Assembly: GCF_910591885.1 (NCBI RefSeq)
Contig: NW_025963648.1
Span: 1-64,000 of the forward strand
From: Bombus terrestris
Taxonomy: Eukaryota; Arthropoda; Insecta; Hymenoptera; Apidae
Length of the DNA: 64,000 nt
Direction of reading: 5' to 3'
The notes beneath the pieces are model-generated. The model ran no database searches. It worked only from the letters and a program-made list of their open reading frames with translations, and had not been told where the DNA came from. Position 1 is the stretch's first letter. Every line of letters begins with the position of its first letter. A program made the translations under genes and the position numbers. Positions 1 through 13,700 of the stretch are shown piece after piece.

Positions 1-3000
1 GTTGGACAACGTGGGACAACGTGGGACAACGTGGGACAACGTGGGACAACGTGGGACAACGTGGGACAACGTGGGACACCGTTGGACACCGTGGGGACAC
101 CGTTGGACACCGTTGGACATCGTTGGACACCGTGGGACAACGTGGGACAACGTGGGACAACGTGGGACAACGTGGGACAACGTGGGACAACGTGGGACAC
201 CGTTGGACATCGTTGGACATCGTTGGACATCGTTGGACATCGTGGGACACCGTTGGACATCGTTGGACATCGTTGGACACCGTTGGACACCGTTGGACAA
301 CGTGGGACATCGTGGGACAACGTGGGACAACGTGGGACAACGTGGGACAACGTGGGACACCGTTGGACACCGTGGGACACCGTTGGACACCGTTGGACAC
401 CGTTGGACATCGTTGGACATCGTTGGACACCGTGGGACACCGTTGGACACCGTTGGACACCGTTGGACATCGTTGGACATCGTTGGACATCGTGGGACAC
501 CGTTGGACATCGTTGGACATCGTTGGACACCGTTGGACATCGTTGGACACCGTTGGACATCGTTGGACATCGTTGGACATCGTGGGACACCGTTGGACAT
601 CGTTGGACATCGTTGGACACCGTGGGACAACGTGGGACAACGTGGGACAACGTGGGAAACCATGGAACAACGTGGGACAACGTGGGACACCGTTGGACAT
701 CGTTGGACAACGTGGGACAACGTGGGACAACGTGGGACCACGTGGGACAACGTGGGACAACGTGGGACACCGTTGGACACCGTGGGACACCGTTGGACAC
801 CGTTGGACATCGTTGGACACCGTGGGACAACGTGGGACAACGTGGGACACCGTTGGACACCGTGGGACACCGTTGGACACCGTTGGACATCGTTGGACAT
901 CGTTGGACATCGTTGGACATCGTTGGACACCGTTGGACACCGTTGGACACCGTTGGACATCGTTGGACACCGTGGGACAACGTGGGACAACGTGGGACAA
1001 CGTGGGACAACGTGGGACAACGTGGGACAACGTGGGACAACGTGGGACAACGTGGGACAACGTGGGACAACGTGGGACAACGTGGGACTACGTGGGACAT
1101 CGTGGGACAACGTTGGGACAACGTGGGACAACGTGGGACAACGTGGGACATCGTGGGACAACGTGGGGACTACGTGGGACAACGTGGGACAACGTGGGAC
1201 AACGTGGGACACCGTTGGGACATCGTTGGACACCGTGGGACAACGTGGGACAACGTGGGACAACGTGGGACACCGTTGGACACCGTGGGACAACGTGGGA
1301 CAACGTGGGACATCGTGGGACAACGTGGGACAACGTGGGACAACGTGGGACAACGTGGGACACCGTTGGACAACGTGGGACACCGTTGGACATCGTTGGA
1401 CACCGTGGGACAACGTGGGACAACGTGGGACCACGTGGGACAACGTGGGACAACGTGGGACAACGTGGGACAACGTGGGACAACGTGGGACAACGTGGGA
1501 CAACGTGGGACAACGTGGGACATCGTGGGACAACGTGGGACAACGTGGGACACCGTTGGACATCGTTGGACACCGTGGGACACCGTGGGACAACGTGGAC
1601 AACGTGGGACAACGGGGGACAACGTGGGACAACATGGGGACAACGTGGGACAACGTGGGACAACGTGGGACAACGTGGGACAACGTGGGACAACGTGGGA
1701 CAACGTGGGACAACGTGGGACATCGTGGGACAACGTGGGACAACGTGGGACAACGTGGGACAACGTGGGACAACGTGGGACACCGTTGGACACCGTTGGA
1801 CACCGTTGGACACCGTTGGACATCGTTGGACACCGTGGGACAACGTGGGACAACGTGGGACAACGTGGGAAACCATGGAACAACGTGGGACAACGTGGGA
1901 CACCGTTGGACATCGTTGGACATCGTTGGACACCGTGGGACAACGTGGGACAACGTGGGAAAACGTGGGACAACGTGGGACACCGTTGGACATCGCTGGA
2001 CACCGTTGGACATCGTTGGACACCGTGGGACAACGTGGGACAACGTGGGACAACGTGGGACAACGTGGGACAACGTGGGACAACGTGGGACAACGTGGGA
2101 CAACGTGGGACAACGTGGGACAACGTGGGACAACGTGGGACAACGTGGGACATCGTGGGACAACGTGGGACAACGTGGGACAACGTGGGACAACGTGGGA
2201 CAACGTGGGACAACGTGGGACAACGTGGGACAACGTGGGACAACGTGGGACAACGTGGGACATCGTGGGACAACGTGGGACAACGTGGGACAACGTGGGA
2301 CACCGTTGGACATCGTTGGACACCGTGGGACAACGTGGGACAACGTGGGGACAACGTGGGACACCGTTGGACACCGTTGGACACCGTTGGACACCGTTGG
2401 ACATCGTTGGACACCGTGGGACAACGTGGGACAACGTGGGACAACGTGGGAAACCATGGAACAACGTGGGACAACGTGGGACACCGTTGGACATCGTTGG
2501 ACAACGTGGGACAACGTGGGACAACGTGGGACAACGTGGGACAACGTGGGACAACGTGGGACAACGTGGGACACCGTTGGACACCGTGGGACACCGTTGG
2601 ACACCGTTGGACATCGTTGGACACCGTGGGACAACGTGGGACAACGTGGGACAACGTGGGACAACGTGGGACAACGTGGGACAACGTGGGACACCGTTGG
2701 ACATCGTTGGACATCGTTGGACATCGTTGGACATCGTGGGACACCGTTGGACATCGTTGGACATCGTTGGACACCGTTGGACACCGTTGGACAACGTGGG
2801 ACATCGTGGGACAACGTGGGACAACGTGGGACAACGTGGGACAACGTGGGACACCGTTGGACACCGTGGGACACCGTTGGACACCGTTGGACACCGTTGG
2901 ACATCGTTGGACATCGTTGGACACCGTGGGACACCGTTGGACACCGTTGGACACCGTTGGACATCGTTGGACATCGTTGGACATCGTGGGACACCGTTGG

Positions 3001-5932
3001 ACATCGTTGGACATCGTTGGACACCGTTGGACATCGTTGGACACCGTTGGACATCGTTGGACATCGTTGGACATCGTGGGACACGTTGGACATCGTTGGA
3101 CATCGTTGGACACCGTGGGACAACGTGGGACAACGTGGGACAACGTGGGAAACCATGGAACAACGTGGGACAACGTGGGACACCGTTGGACATCGTTGGA
3201 CAACGTGGGACAACGTGGGACAACGTGGGACCACGTGGGACAACGTGGGACAACGTGGGACACCGTTGGACACCGTGGGACACCGTTGGACACCGTTGGA
3301 CATCGTTGGACACCGTGGGACAACGTGGGACAACGTGGGACACCGTTGGACACCCGTGGGACACCGTTGGACACCGTTGGACATCGTTGGACATCGTTGG
3401 ACATCGTTGGACATCGTTGGACACCGTTGGACACCGTTGGACACCGTTGGACATCGTTGGACACCGTGGGACAACGTGGGACAACGTGGGACAACGTGGG
3501 ACAACGTGGGACAACGTGGGACAACGTGGGACATCGTGGGACAACGTGGGACAACGTGGGACAACGTGGGACAACGTGGGACAACGTGGGACACCGTTGG
3601 ACACCGTGGGACACCGTTGGACACCGTTGGACATCGTTGGACACCGTGGGACAACGTGGGACAACGTGGGACAACGTGGGACATCGTGGGACAACGTGGG
3701 ACAACGTGGGACAACGTGGGACAACGTGGGACATCGTGGGACAACGTGGGACAACGTGGGACAACGTGGGACATCGTGGGACAACGTGGGACAACGTGGG
3801 ACAACGTGGGACAACGTGGGACAACGTGGGACACCGTTGGACACCGTTGGACACCGTTGGACACCGTTGGACATCGTTGGACACCGTGGGACAACGTGGG
3901 ACAACGTGGGACAACGTGGGAAACCATGGAACAACGTGGGACAACGTGGGACACCGTTGGACATCGTTGGACATCGTTGGACACCGTGGGACAACGTGGG
4001 ACAACGTGGGACAACGTGGGACAACGTCGGACAACGTGGGACAACGTGGGACATCGTGGGACAACGTGGGACAACGTGGGACAACGTGGGACAACGTGGG
4101 ACAACGTGGGACACCGTTGGACACCGTGGGACACCGTTGGACATCGTTGGACACCGTGGGACAACGTGGGACAACGTGGGACAACGTGGGACACCGTTGG
4201 ACACCGTGGGACACCGTTGGACATCGTTGGACACCGTGGGACAACGTGGGACAACGTGGGACAACGTGGGACAACGTGGGACAACGTGGGACAACGTGGG
4301 ACAACGTGGGACAACGTGGGACAACGTTGGACATCGTTGGACATCGTTGGACATCGTTGGACATCGTTGGACACCGTTGGACACCGTTGGACACCGTTGG
4401 ACATCGTTGGACACCGTGGGACAACGTGGGACAACGTGGGACAACGTGGGACAACGTGGGACAACGTGGGACAACGTGGGACATCGTGGGACAACGTGGG
4501 GACAACGTGGGACAACGTGGGACAACGTGGGACATCGTGGGACAACGTGGGACAACGTGGGACAACGTGGGACATCGTGGGACAACGTGGGACAACGTGG
4601 GACATCGTGGGACAACGTGGGGACAACGTGGGACACCGTTGGACACCGTTGGACACCGTTGGACATCGTTGGACACCGTGGGACAACGTGGGACACCGTT
4701 GGACACCGTTGGACATCGTTGGACACCGTGGGACAACGTGGGACAACGTGGGACAACGTGGGAAACCATGGAACAACGTGGGACAACGTGGGACACCGTT
4801 GGACATCGTTGGACATCGTTGGACACCGTGGGACAACGTGGGACAACGTGGGACAACGTGGGACAACGTCGGACAACGTGGGACAACGTGGGACAACGTG
4901 GGACAACGTGGGACAACGTGGGACAACGTGGGACAACGTGGGACAACGTGGGACAACGTGGGACAACGTGGGACATCGTGGGACAACGTGGGACAACGTG
5001 GGACAACGTGGGACAACGTGGGACATCGTTGGACACCGTTGGACACCGTGGGACAACGTGGGACAACGTGGGACAACGTGGGACATCGTTGGACACCGTT
5101 GGACATCGTTGGACACCGTTGGACATCGTTGGACATCGTTGGACATCGTGGGACACCGTTGGACATCGTTGGACATCGTTGGACACCGTGGGACAACGTG
5201 GGACAACGTGGGACAACGTGGGAAACCATGGAACAACGTGGGACACCGTTGGACATCGTTGGACATCGTTGGACACCGTGGGACACCGTTGGACACCGTT
5301 GGACACCGTTGGACATCGTTGGACATCGTTGGACATCGTGGGACACCGTTGGACATCGTTGGACATCGTTGGACACCGTTGGACATCGTTGGACACCGTT
5401 GGACATCGTTGGACATCGTTGGACATCGTGGGACACCGTTGGACATCGTTGGACATCGTTGGACACCGTGGGACAACGTGGGACAACGTGGGACAACGTG
5501 GGAAACCATGGAACAACGTGGGACAACGTGGGACACCGTTGGACATCGTTGGACACCGTGGGACAACGTGGGACAACGTGGGACAACGTGGGACAACGTG
5601 GGACAACGTGGGACAACGTGGGACAACGTGGGACAAGGTGGGACAACGTGGGACAACGTGGGACAACGTGGGACAACGTGGACAACGTGGGACAACGTGG
5701 GACAACGTGGGACACCGTTGGACACCGTGGGACACCGTTGGACACCGTTGGACATCGTTGGACATCGTTGGACATCGTTGGACATCGTTGGACACCGTTG
5801 GACACCGTTGGACACCGTTGGACATCGTTGGACACCGTGGGACAACGTGGGACAACGTGGGACAACGTGGGACAACGTGGGACAACGTGGGACAACGTGG
5901 GACATCGTGGGACAACGTGGGACAACGTGGGG
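1..5932. repeat. Left array segment with 13 one-base register slips
   Basis: This holds the same unit types as the rest, but the 10-bp register shifts 13 times. Gains: G-run of four at 93-96; extra base at 1111-1117; gggg at 1165-1168; ttggg at 1215-1219; gggg at 1636-1639; gggg at 2347-2350; ccc at 3353-3355; gggg at 4498-4501; gggg at 4619-4622; gggg at 5929-5932. Losses: gg at 1597-1598; single c near 3084; gg at 5680-5681. Every slip can be read as a change in a homopolymer run of two or more bases. M units occur at about 656, 1870, 2451, 3150 and 3921, with more further on. A slightly odd stretch at 1611-1640 also carries acaacggggg and acaacatgggg. Confidence 0.9.
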
Positions 5933-7120
5933 ACAACGTGGGACAACGTGGGACAACGTGGGACACCGTTGGACACCGTGGGACACCGTTGGACACCGTT
6001 GGACATCGTTGGACACCGTGGGACAACGTGGGACAACGTGGGACAACGTGGGACATCGTGGGACAACGTGGGACAACGTGGGACAACGTGGGACAACGTG
6101 GGACATCGTGGGACAACGTGGGACAACGTGGGACAACGTGGGACATCGTGGGACAACGTGGGACAACGTGGGACATCGTGGGACAACGTGGGACAACGTG
6201 GGACACCGTTGGACACCGTTGGACACCGTTGGACATCGTTGGACACCGTGGGACAACGTGGGACACCGTTGGACACCGTTGGACATCGTTGGACACCGTG
6301 GGACAACGTGGGACAACGTGGGACAACGTGGGAAACCATGGAACAACGTGGGACAACGTGGGACACCGTTGGACATCGTTGGACATCGTTGGACACCGTG
6401 GGACAACGTGGGACAACGTGGGACAACGTGGGACAACGTCGGACAACGTGGGACAACGTGGGACAACGTGGGACAACGTGGGACAACGTGGGACAACGTG
6501 GGACAACGTGGGACAACGTGGGACAACGTGGGACAACGTGGGACATCGTGGGACAACGTGGGACAACGTGGGACAACGTGGGACAACGTGGGACATCGTT
6601 GGACACCGTTGGACACCGTGGGACAACGTGGGACAACGTGGGACAACGTGGGACATCGTTGGACACCGTTGGACATCGTTGGACACCGTTGGACATCGTT
6701 GGACATCGTTGGACATCGTGGGACACCGTTGGACATCGTTGGACATCGTTGGACACCGTGGGACAACGTGGGACAACGTGGGACAACGTGGGAAACCATG
6801 GAACAACGTGGGACACCGTTGGACATCGTTGGACATCGTTGGACACCGTGGGACACCGTTGGACACCGTTGGACACCGTTGGACATCGTTGGACATCGTT
6901 GGACATCGTGGGACACCGTTGGACATCGTTGGACATCGTTGGACACCGTTGGACATCGTTGGACACCGTTGGACATCGTTGGACATCGTTGGACATCGTG
7001 GGACACCGTTGGACATCGTTGGACATCGTTGGACACCGTGGGACAACGTGGGACAACGTGGGACAACGTGGGAAACCATGGAACAACGTGGGACAACGTG
7101 GGACACCGTTGGACATCGTT
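4481..7120. repeat. Direct duplication with about 1,570-bp spacing
   Basis: M units at 4763, 5223 and 5503 recur at 6333, 6793 and 7073, each 1,570 bp on. The acaacgtcgg variants near 4863 and 6433 and the order of C/T, T/T and T/G units between them also match. Past the last shared M unit the rare acaaggtggg unit lies near 5633 and 7313, spacing 1,680 bp, so the second copy has gained about eleven units there. One-base slips present in the first copy (4619-4622, 5680-5681) are absent from the second. Confidence 0.85.
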
Positions 7121-10100
7121 GGACAACGTGGGACAACGTGGGACAACGTGGGACAACGTGGGACAACGTGGGACAACGTGGGACACCGTTGGACACCGTG
7201 GGACACCGTTGGACACCGTTGGACATCGTTGGACACCGTGGGACAACGTGGGACAACGTGGGACAACGTGGGACAACGTGGGACAACGTGGGACAACGTG
7301 GGACAACGTGGGACAAGGTGGGACAACGTGGGACAACGTGGGACAACGTGGGACAACGTGGGACAACGTGGGACAACGTGGGACAACGTGGGACACCGTT
7401 GGACACCGTGGGACACCGTTGGACACCGTTGGACATCGTGGGACACCGTTGGACATCGTTGGACACCGTGGGACAACGTGGGACAACGTGGGACAACGTG
7501 GGACAACGTGGGACAACGTGGGACAACGTGGGACAACGTGGGACAACGTGGGACACCGTTGGACACCGTTGGACATCGTTGGACACCGTGGGACAACGTG
7601 GGACAACGTGGGACAACGTGGGAAACCATGGAACAACGTGGGACAACGTGGGACACCGTTGGACATCGTTGGACATCGTTGGACACCGTGGGACAACGTG
7701 GGACAACGTGGGACAACGTGGGACAACGTCGGACAACGTGGGACAACGTGGGACATCGTGGGACAACGTGGGACAACGTGGGACAACGTGGGACAACGTG
7801 GGACAACGTGGGACACCGTTGGACACCGTGGGACACCGTTGGACATCGTTGGACACCGTGGGACAACGTGGGACAACGTGGGACAACGTGGGACAACGTG
7901 GGACAACGTGGGACAACGTGGGACAACGTGGGACAACGTGGGACAACGTGGGACAACGTGGGACAGCGTGGGACAACGTGGGACAACGTGGGACAACGTG
8001 GGACAACGTGGGACAACGTGGGACACCGTTGGACACCGTGGGACACCGTTGGACACCGTTGGACATCGTTGGACATCGTTGGACATCGTTGGACATCGTT
8101 GGACACCGTTGGACACCGTTGGACACCGTTGGACATCGTTGGACACCGTGGGACAACGTGGGACAACGTGGGACAACGTGGGACAACGTGGGACAACGTG
8201 GGACAACGTGGGACATCGTGGGACAACGTGGGACAACGTGGGACAACGTGGGACAACGTGGGACATCGTGGGACAACGTGGGACAACGTGGGACAACGTG
8301 GGACATCGTGGGACAACGTGGGACAACGTGGGACATCGTGGGACAACGTGGGACAACGTGGGACACCGTTGGACACCGTTGGACACCGTTGGACATCGTT
8401 GGACACCGTGGGACAACGTGGGACAACGTGGGACAACGTGGGACAACGTGGGACATCGTGGGACAACGTGGGACAACGTGGGACAACGTGGGACAACGTG
8501 GGACAACGTGGGACAACGTGGGACAACGTGGGACAACGTGGGACACCGTTGGACACCGTGGGACACCGTTGGACACCGTTGGACAACGTGGGACATCGTG
8601 GGACAACGTGGGACAACGTGGGACACCGTTGGACACCGTTGGACACCGTTGGACATCGTTGGACACCGTGGGACAACGTGGGACAACGTGGGACAACGTG
8701 GGACAACGTGGGACAACGTGGGACAACGTGGGACAACGTGGGACATCGTGGGACAACGTGGGACAACGTGGGACAACGTGGGACATCGTGGGACAACGTG
8801 GGACAACGTGGGACAACGTGGGACAAAGTGGGACAACGTGGGACACCGTTGGACACCGTTGGACACCGTTGGACACCGTTGGACATCGTTGGACACCGTG
8901 GGACAACGTGGGACAACGTGGGACAACGTGGGAAACCATGGAACAACGTGGGACAACGTGGGACACCGTTGGACATCGTTGGACATCGTTGGACACCGTG
9001 GGACAACGTGGGACAACGTGGGACAACGTGGGACAACGTCGGACAACGTGGGACAACGTGGGACATCGTGGGACAACGTGGGACAACGTGGGACAACGTG
9101 GGACAACGTGGGACAACGTGGGACACCGTTGGACACCGTGGGACACCGTTGGACACCGTTGGACATCGTTGGACACCGTGGGACAACGTGGGACAACGTG
9201 GGACAACGTGGGACAACGTGGGACATCGTGGGACAACGTGGGACAACGTGGGACAACGTGGGACAACGTGGGACATCGTGGGACAACGTGGGACAACGTG
9301 GGACAACGTGGGACATCGTGGGACAACGTGGGACAACGTGGGACAACGTGGGACAACGTGGGACATCGTGGGACAACGTGGGACAACGTGGGACAACGTG
9401 GGACATCGTGGGACAACGTGGGACAACGTGGGACAACGTGGGACAACGTGGGACAACGTGGGACACCGTTGGACACCGTTGGACACCGTTGGACACCGTT
9501 GGACATCGTTGGACACCGTGGGACAACGTGGGACAACGTGGGACAACGTGGGAAACCATGGAACAACGTGGGACAACGTGGGACACCGTTGGACATCGTT
9601 GGACATCGTTGGACACCGTGGGACAACGTGGGACAACGTGGGACAACGTGGGACATTGTGGGACAACGTGGGACAACGTGGGACAACGTGGGACAACGTG
9701 GGACATCGTTGGACACCGTTGGACACCGTGGGACAACGTGGGACAACGTGGGACGACGTGGGACAACGTGGGACAACGTGGGACAACGTGGGACAACGTG
9801 GGACAACGTGGGACAACGTGGGACAACGTGGGACAACGTGGGACAACGTGGGACAACGTGGGACAACGTGGGACACCGTTGGACATCGTTGGACAACGTG
9901 GGACAACGTGGGACAACGTGGGACAACGTGGGACAACGTGGGACAACGTGGGACACCGTTGGACACCGTTGGACATCGTTGGACACCGTGGGACAACGTG
10001 GGACAACGTGGGACAACGTGGGACAACGTGGGACAACGTGGGACAACGTGGGACAACGTGGGACAACGTGGGACAACGTGGGACATCGTGGGACAACGTG

Positions 10101-10500
10101 GGACAACGTGGGACAACGTGGGACAACGTGGGACATCGTGGGACAACGTGGGACAACGTGGGACAACGTGGGACACCGTTGGACACCGTTGGACACCGTT
10201 GGACACCGTTGGACATCGTTGGACACCGTGGGACAACGTGGGACAACGTGGGACAACGTGGGAAACCATGGAACAACGTGGGACAACGTGGGACACCGTT
10301 GGACATCGTTGGACATCGTTGGACACCGTGGGACAACGTGGGACAACGTGGGAAAACGTGGGACAACGTGGGACACCGTTGGACATCGCTGGACACCGTT
10401 GGACATCGTTGGACACCGTGGGACAACGTGGGACAACGTGGGACAACGTGGGACAACGTGGGACAACGTGGGACAACGTGGGACAACGTGGGACAACGTG
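5933..10500. repeat. Array segment with copies spaced about 1,310 bp
   Basis: Perfect 10-bp register throughout. M units lie near 6333, 6793, 7073, 7623, 8933, 9553 and 10263. The block around the M unit at 7623 with its acaacgtcgg marker near 7723 recurs around 8933 and 9033, spacing 1,310 bp, over about 7551-7830 and 8861-9140. Between these blocks are runs of A/G units punctuated by lone T/G units every three to five units (for example 8163-8400, 9183-9450). An aaaacgtggg followed by acatcgctgg occurs near 10353-10390. No gene-like or single-copy sequence is present. Confidence 0.85.
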
Positions 10501-13500
10501 GGACAACGTGGGACTACGTGGTACATCGTGGGACAACGTGGGACAACGTGGGACAACGTGGGACAACGTGGGACATCGTTGGACACCGTTGGACACCGTG
10601 GGACAACGTGGGACAACGTGGGACAACGTGGGACAACGTGGGACAACGTGGGACATCGTGGGACAACGTGGGACAACGTGGGACAACGTGGGACAACGTG
10701 GGACAACGTGGGACAACGTGGGACAACGTGGGACAACGTGGGACACCGTTGGACATCGTTGGACAACGTGGGACAACGTGGGACAACGTGGGACAACGTG
10801 GGAAACCATGGAACAACGTGGGACAACGTGGGACACCGTTGGACATCGTTGGACATCGTTGGACACCGTGGGACAACGTGGGACAACGTGGGACAACGTG
10901 GGACAACGTCGGACAACGTGGGACAACGTGGGACATCGTGGGACAACGTGGGACAACGTGGGACAACGTGGGACAACGTGGGACAACGTGGGACACCGTT
11001 GGACACCGTGGGACACCGTTGGACACCGTTGGACATCGTTGGACACCGTGGGACAACGTGGGACAACGTGGGACAACGTGGGAAACCATGGAACAACGTG
11101 GGACAACGTGGGACACCGTTGGACATCGTTGGACATCGTTGGACACCGTGGGACAACGTGGGACAACGTGGGACAACGTGGGACAACGTCGGACAACGTG
11201 GGACAACGTGGGACAACGTGGGACAACGTGGGACAACGTGGGACAACGTGGGACAACGTGGGACAACGTGGGACAACGTGGGACAACGTGGGACATCGTG
11301 GGACAACGTGGGACAACGTGGGACAACGTGGGACAACGTGGGACATCGTTGGACACCGTTGGACACCGTGGGACAACGTGGGACAACGTGGGACAACGTG
11401 GGACAACGTGGGACAACGTGGGACAACGTGGGACAACGTGGGACAACGTGGGACAACGTGGGACAACGTGGGACAACGTGGGACAACGTGGGACAACGTG
11501 GGACACCGTTGGACATCGTTGGACAACGTGGGACAACGTGGGACAACGTGGGACAACGTGGGACAACGTGGGACAACGTGGGACAACGTGGGACAGCGTG
11601 GGACACCGTTGGACACCGTTGGACATCGTTGGACACCGTGGGACAACGTGGGACAACGTGGGACAACGTGGGACAACGTGGGACAACGTGGGACAACGTG
11701 GGACACCGTTGGACATCGTTGGACAACGTGGGACAACGTGGGACAACGTGGGACAACGTGGGACAACGTGGGACAACGTGGGACATCGTGGGACAACGTG
11801 GGACAACGTGGGACAACGTGGGAAACCATGGAACAACGTGGGACAACGTGGGACACCGTTGGACATCGTTGGACATCGTTGGACACCGTGGGACAACGTG
11901 GGACAACGTGGGACAACGTGGGACATCGTTGGACACCGTGGGACAACGTGGGACAACGTGGGACACCGTTGGACACCGTTGGACACCGTTGGACACCGTT
12001 GGACATCGTTGGACACCGTGGGACAACGTGGGATAACGTGGGACAACGTGGGAAACCATGGAACAACGTGGGACAACGTGGGACACCGTTGGACATCGTT
12101 GGACAACGTGGGACAACGTGGGACAACGTGGGACAACGTGGGACAACGTGGGACAACGTGGGACAACGTGGGACAACGTGGGACAACGTGGGACACCGTT
12201 GGACACCGTGGGACACCGTTGGACACCGTGGGACACCGTTGGACACCGTTGGACATCGTTGGACACCGTGGGACAACGTGGGACAACGTGGGACAACGTG
12301 GGACAACGTGGGACAACGTGGGACAACGTGGGACAACGTGGGACAACGTGGGACAACGTGGGACAACGTGGGACACCGTTGGACATCGTTGGACAACGTG
12401 GGACAACGTGGGACAACGTGGGACAACGTGGGAAACCATGGAACAACGTGGGACAACGTGGGACACCGTTGGACATCGTTGGACATCGTTGGACACCGTG
12501 GGACAACGTGGGACAACGTGGGACAACGTGGGACAACGTCGGACAACGTGGGACAACGTGGGACATCGTGGGACAACGTGGGACAACGTGGGACAACGTG
12601 GGACAACGTGGGACAACGTGGGACACCGTTGGACACCGTGGGACACCGTTGGACACCGTTGGACATCGTTGGACACCGTGGGACAACGTGGGACAACGTG
12701 GGACAACGTGGGAAACCATGGAACAACGTGGGACAACGTGGGACACCGTTGGACATCGTTGGACATCGTTGGACACCGTTGGACACCGTTGGACACCGTT
12801 GGACATCGTTGGACACCGTGGGACAACGTGGGACAACGTGGGACAACGTGGGAAACCATGGAACAACGTGGGACAACGTGGGACACCGTTGGACATCGTT
12901 GGACAACGTGGGACAACGTGGGACAACGTGGGACAACGTGGGACAACGTGGGACAACGTGGGACAACGTGGGACAACGTGGGACAACGTGGGACACCGTT
13001 GGACACCGTGGGACACCGTTGGACACCGTTGGACATCGTTGGACACCGTGGGACAACGTGGGACAACGTGGGACAACGTGGGACAACGTGGGACAACGTG
13101 GGACAACGTGGGACACCGTTGGACATCGTTGGACATCGTTGGACACCGTGGGACAACGTGGGACACCGTTGGACACCGTGGGACAACGTGGGACAACGTG
13201 GGACATCGTGGGACAACGTGGGACAACGTGGGACAACGTGGGACAACGTGGGACACCGTTGGACAACGTGGGACATCGTGGGACAACGTGGGACAACGTG
13301 GGACAACGTGGGACAACGTGGGACACCGTTGGACACCGTGGGACACCGTTGGACACCGTTGGACACCGTTGGACATCGTTGGACATCGTTGGACACCGTG
13401 GGACAACGTGGGACACCGTTGGACACCGTGGGACATCGTGGGACAACGTGGGACATCGTGGGACAACGTGGGACAACGTGGGACAACGTGGGACAACGTG

Positions 13501-13700
13501 GGACACCGTTGGACAACGTGGGACACCGTTGGACATCGTTGGACACCGTGGGACAACGTGGGACAACGTGGGACCACGTGGGACAACGTGGGACAACGTG
13601 GGACAACGTGGGACAACGTGGGACAACGTGGGACAACGTGGGACAACGTGGGACATCGTGGGACAACGTGGGACAACGTGGGACACCGTTGGACATCGTT
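10501..13700. repeat. Array segment with copies spaced 1,630 bp
   Basis: Markers near 10803 (M), 10903 (acaacgtcgg) and 11083 (M) recur near 12433, 12533 and 12713, all 1,630 bp apart. The matched blocks cover about 10641-11140 and 12271-12770. A further M unit plus acaacgtcgg pair lies near 11083 and 11183. At 12034-12036 a unit reading acaacgtgggataac introduces a TAA on the + strand. At 10511-10530 two substitutions (actacgtggt) break the pattern and place a TAG on the - strand. Confidence 0.85.

Noticed and set aside
1088..1640. A possible boundary or inserted element where slips and odd units cluster (1088-1640)
   Set aside because: All bases still resolve into 9- to 11-bp units of the same family. 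Homopolymer-length changes explain the irregularity without any foreign sequence.
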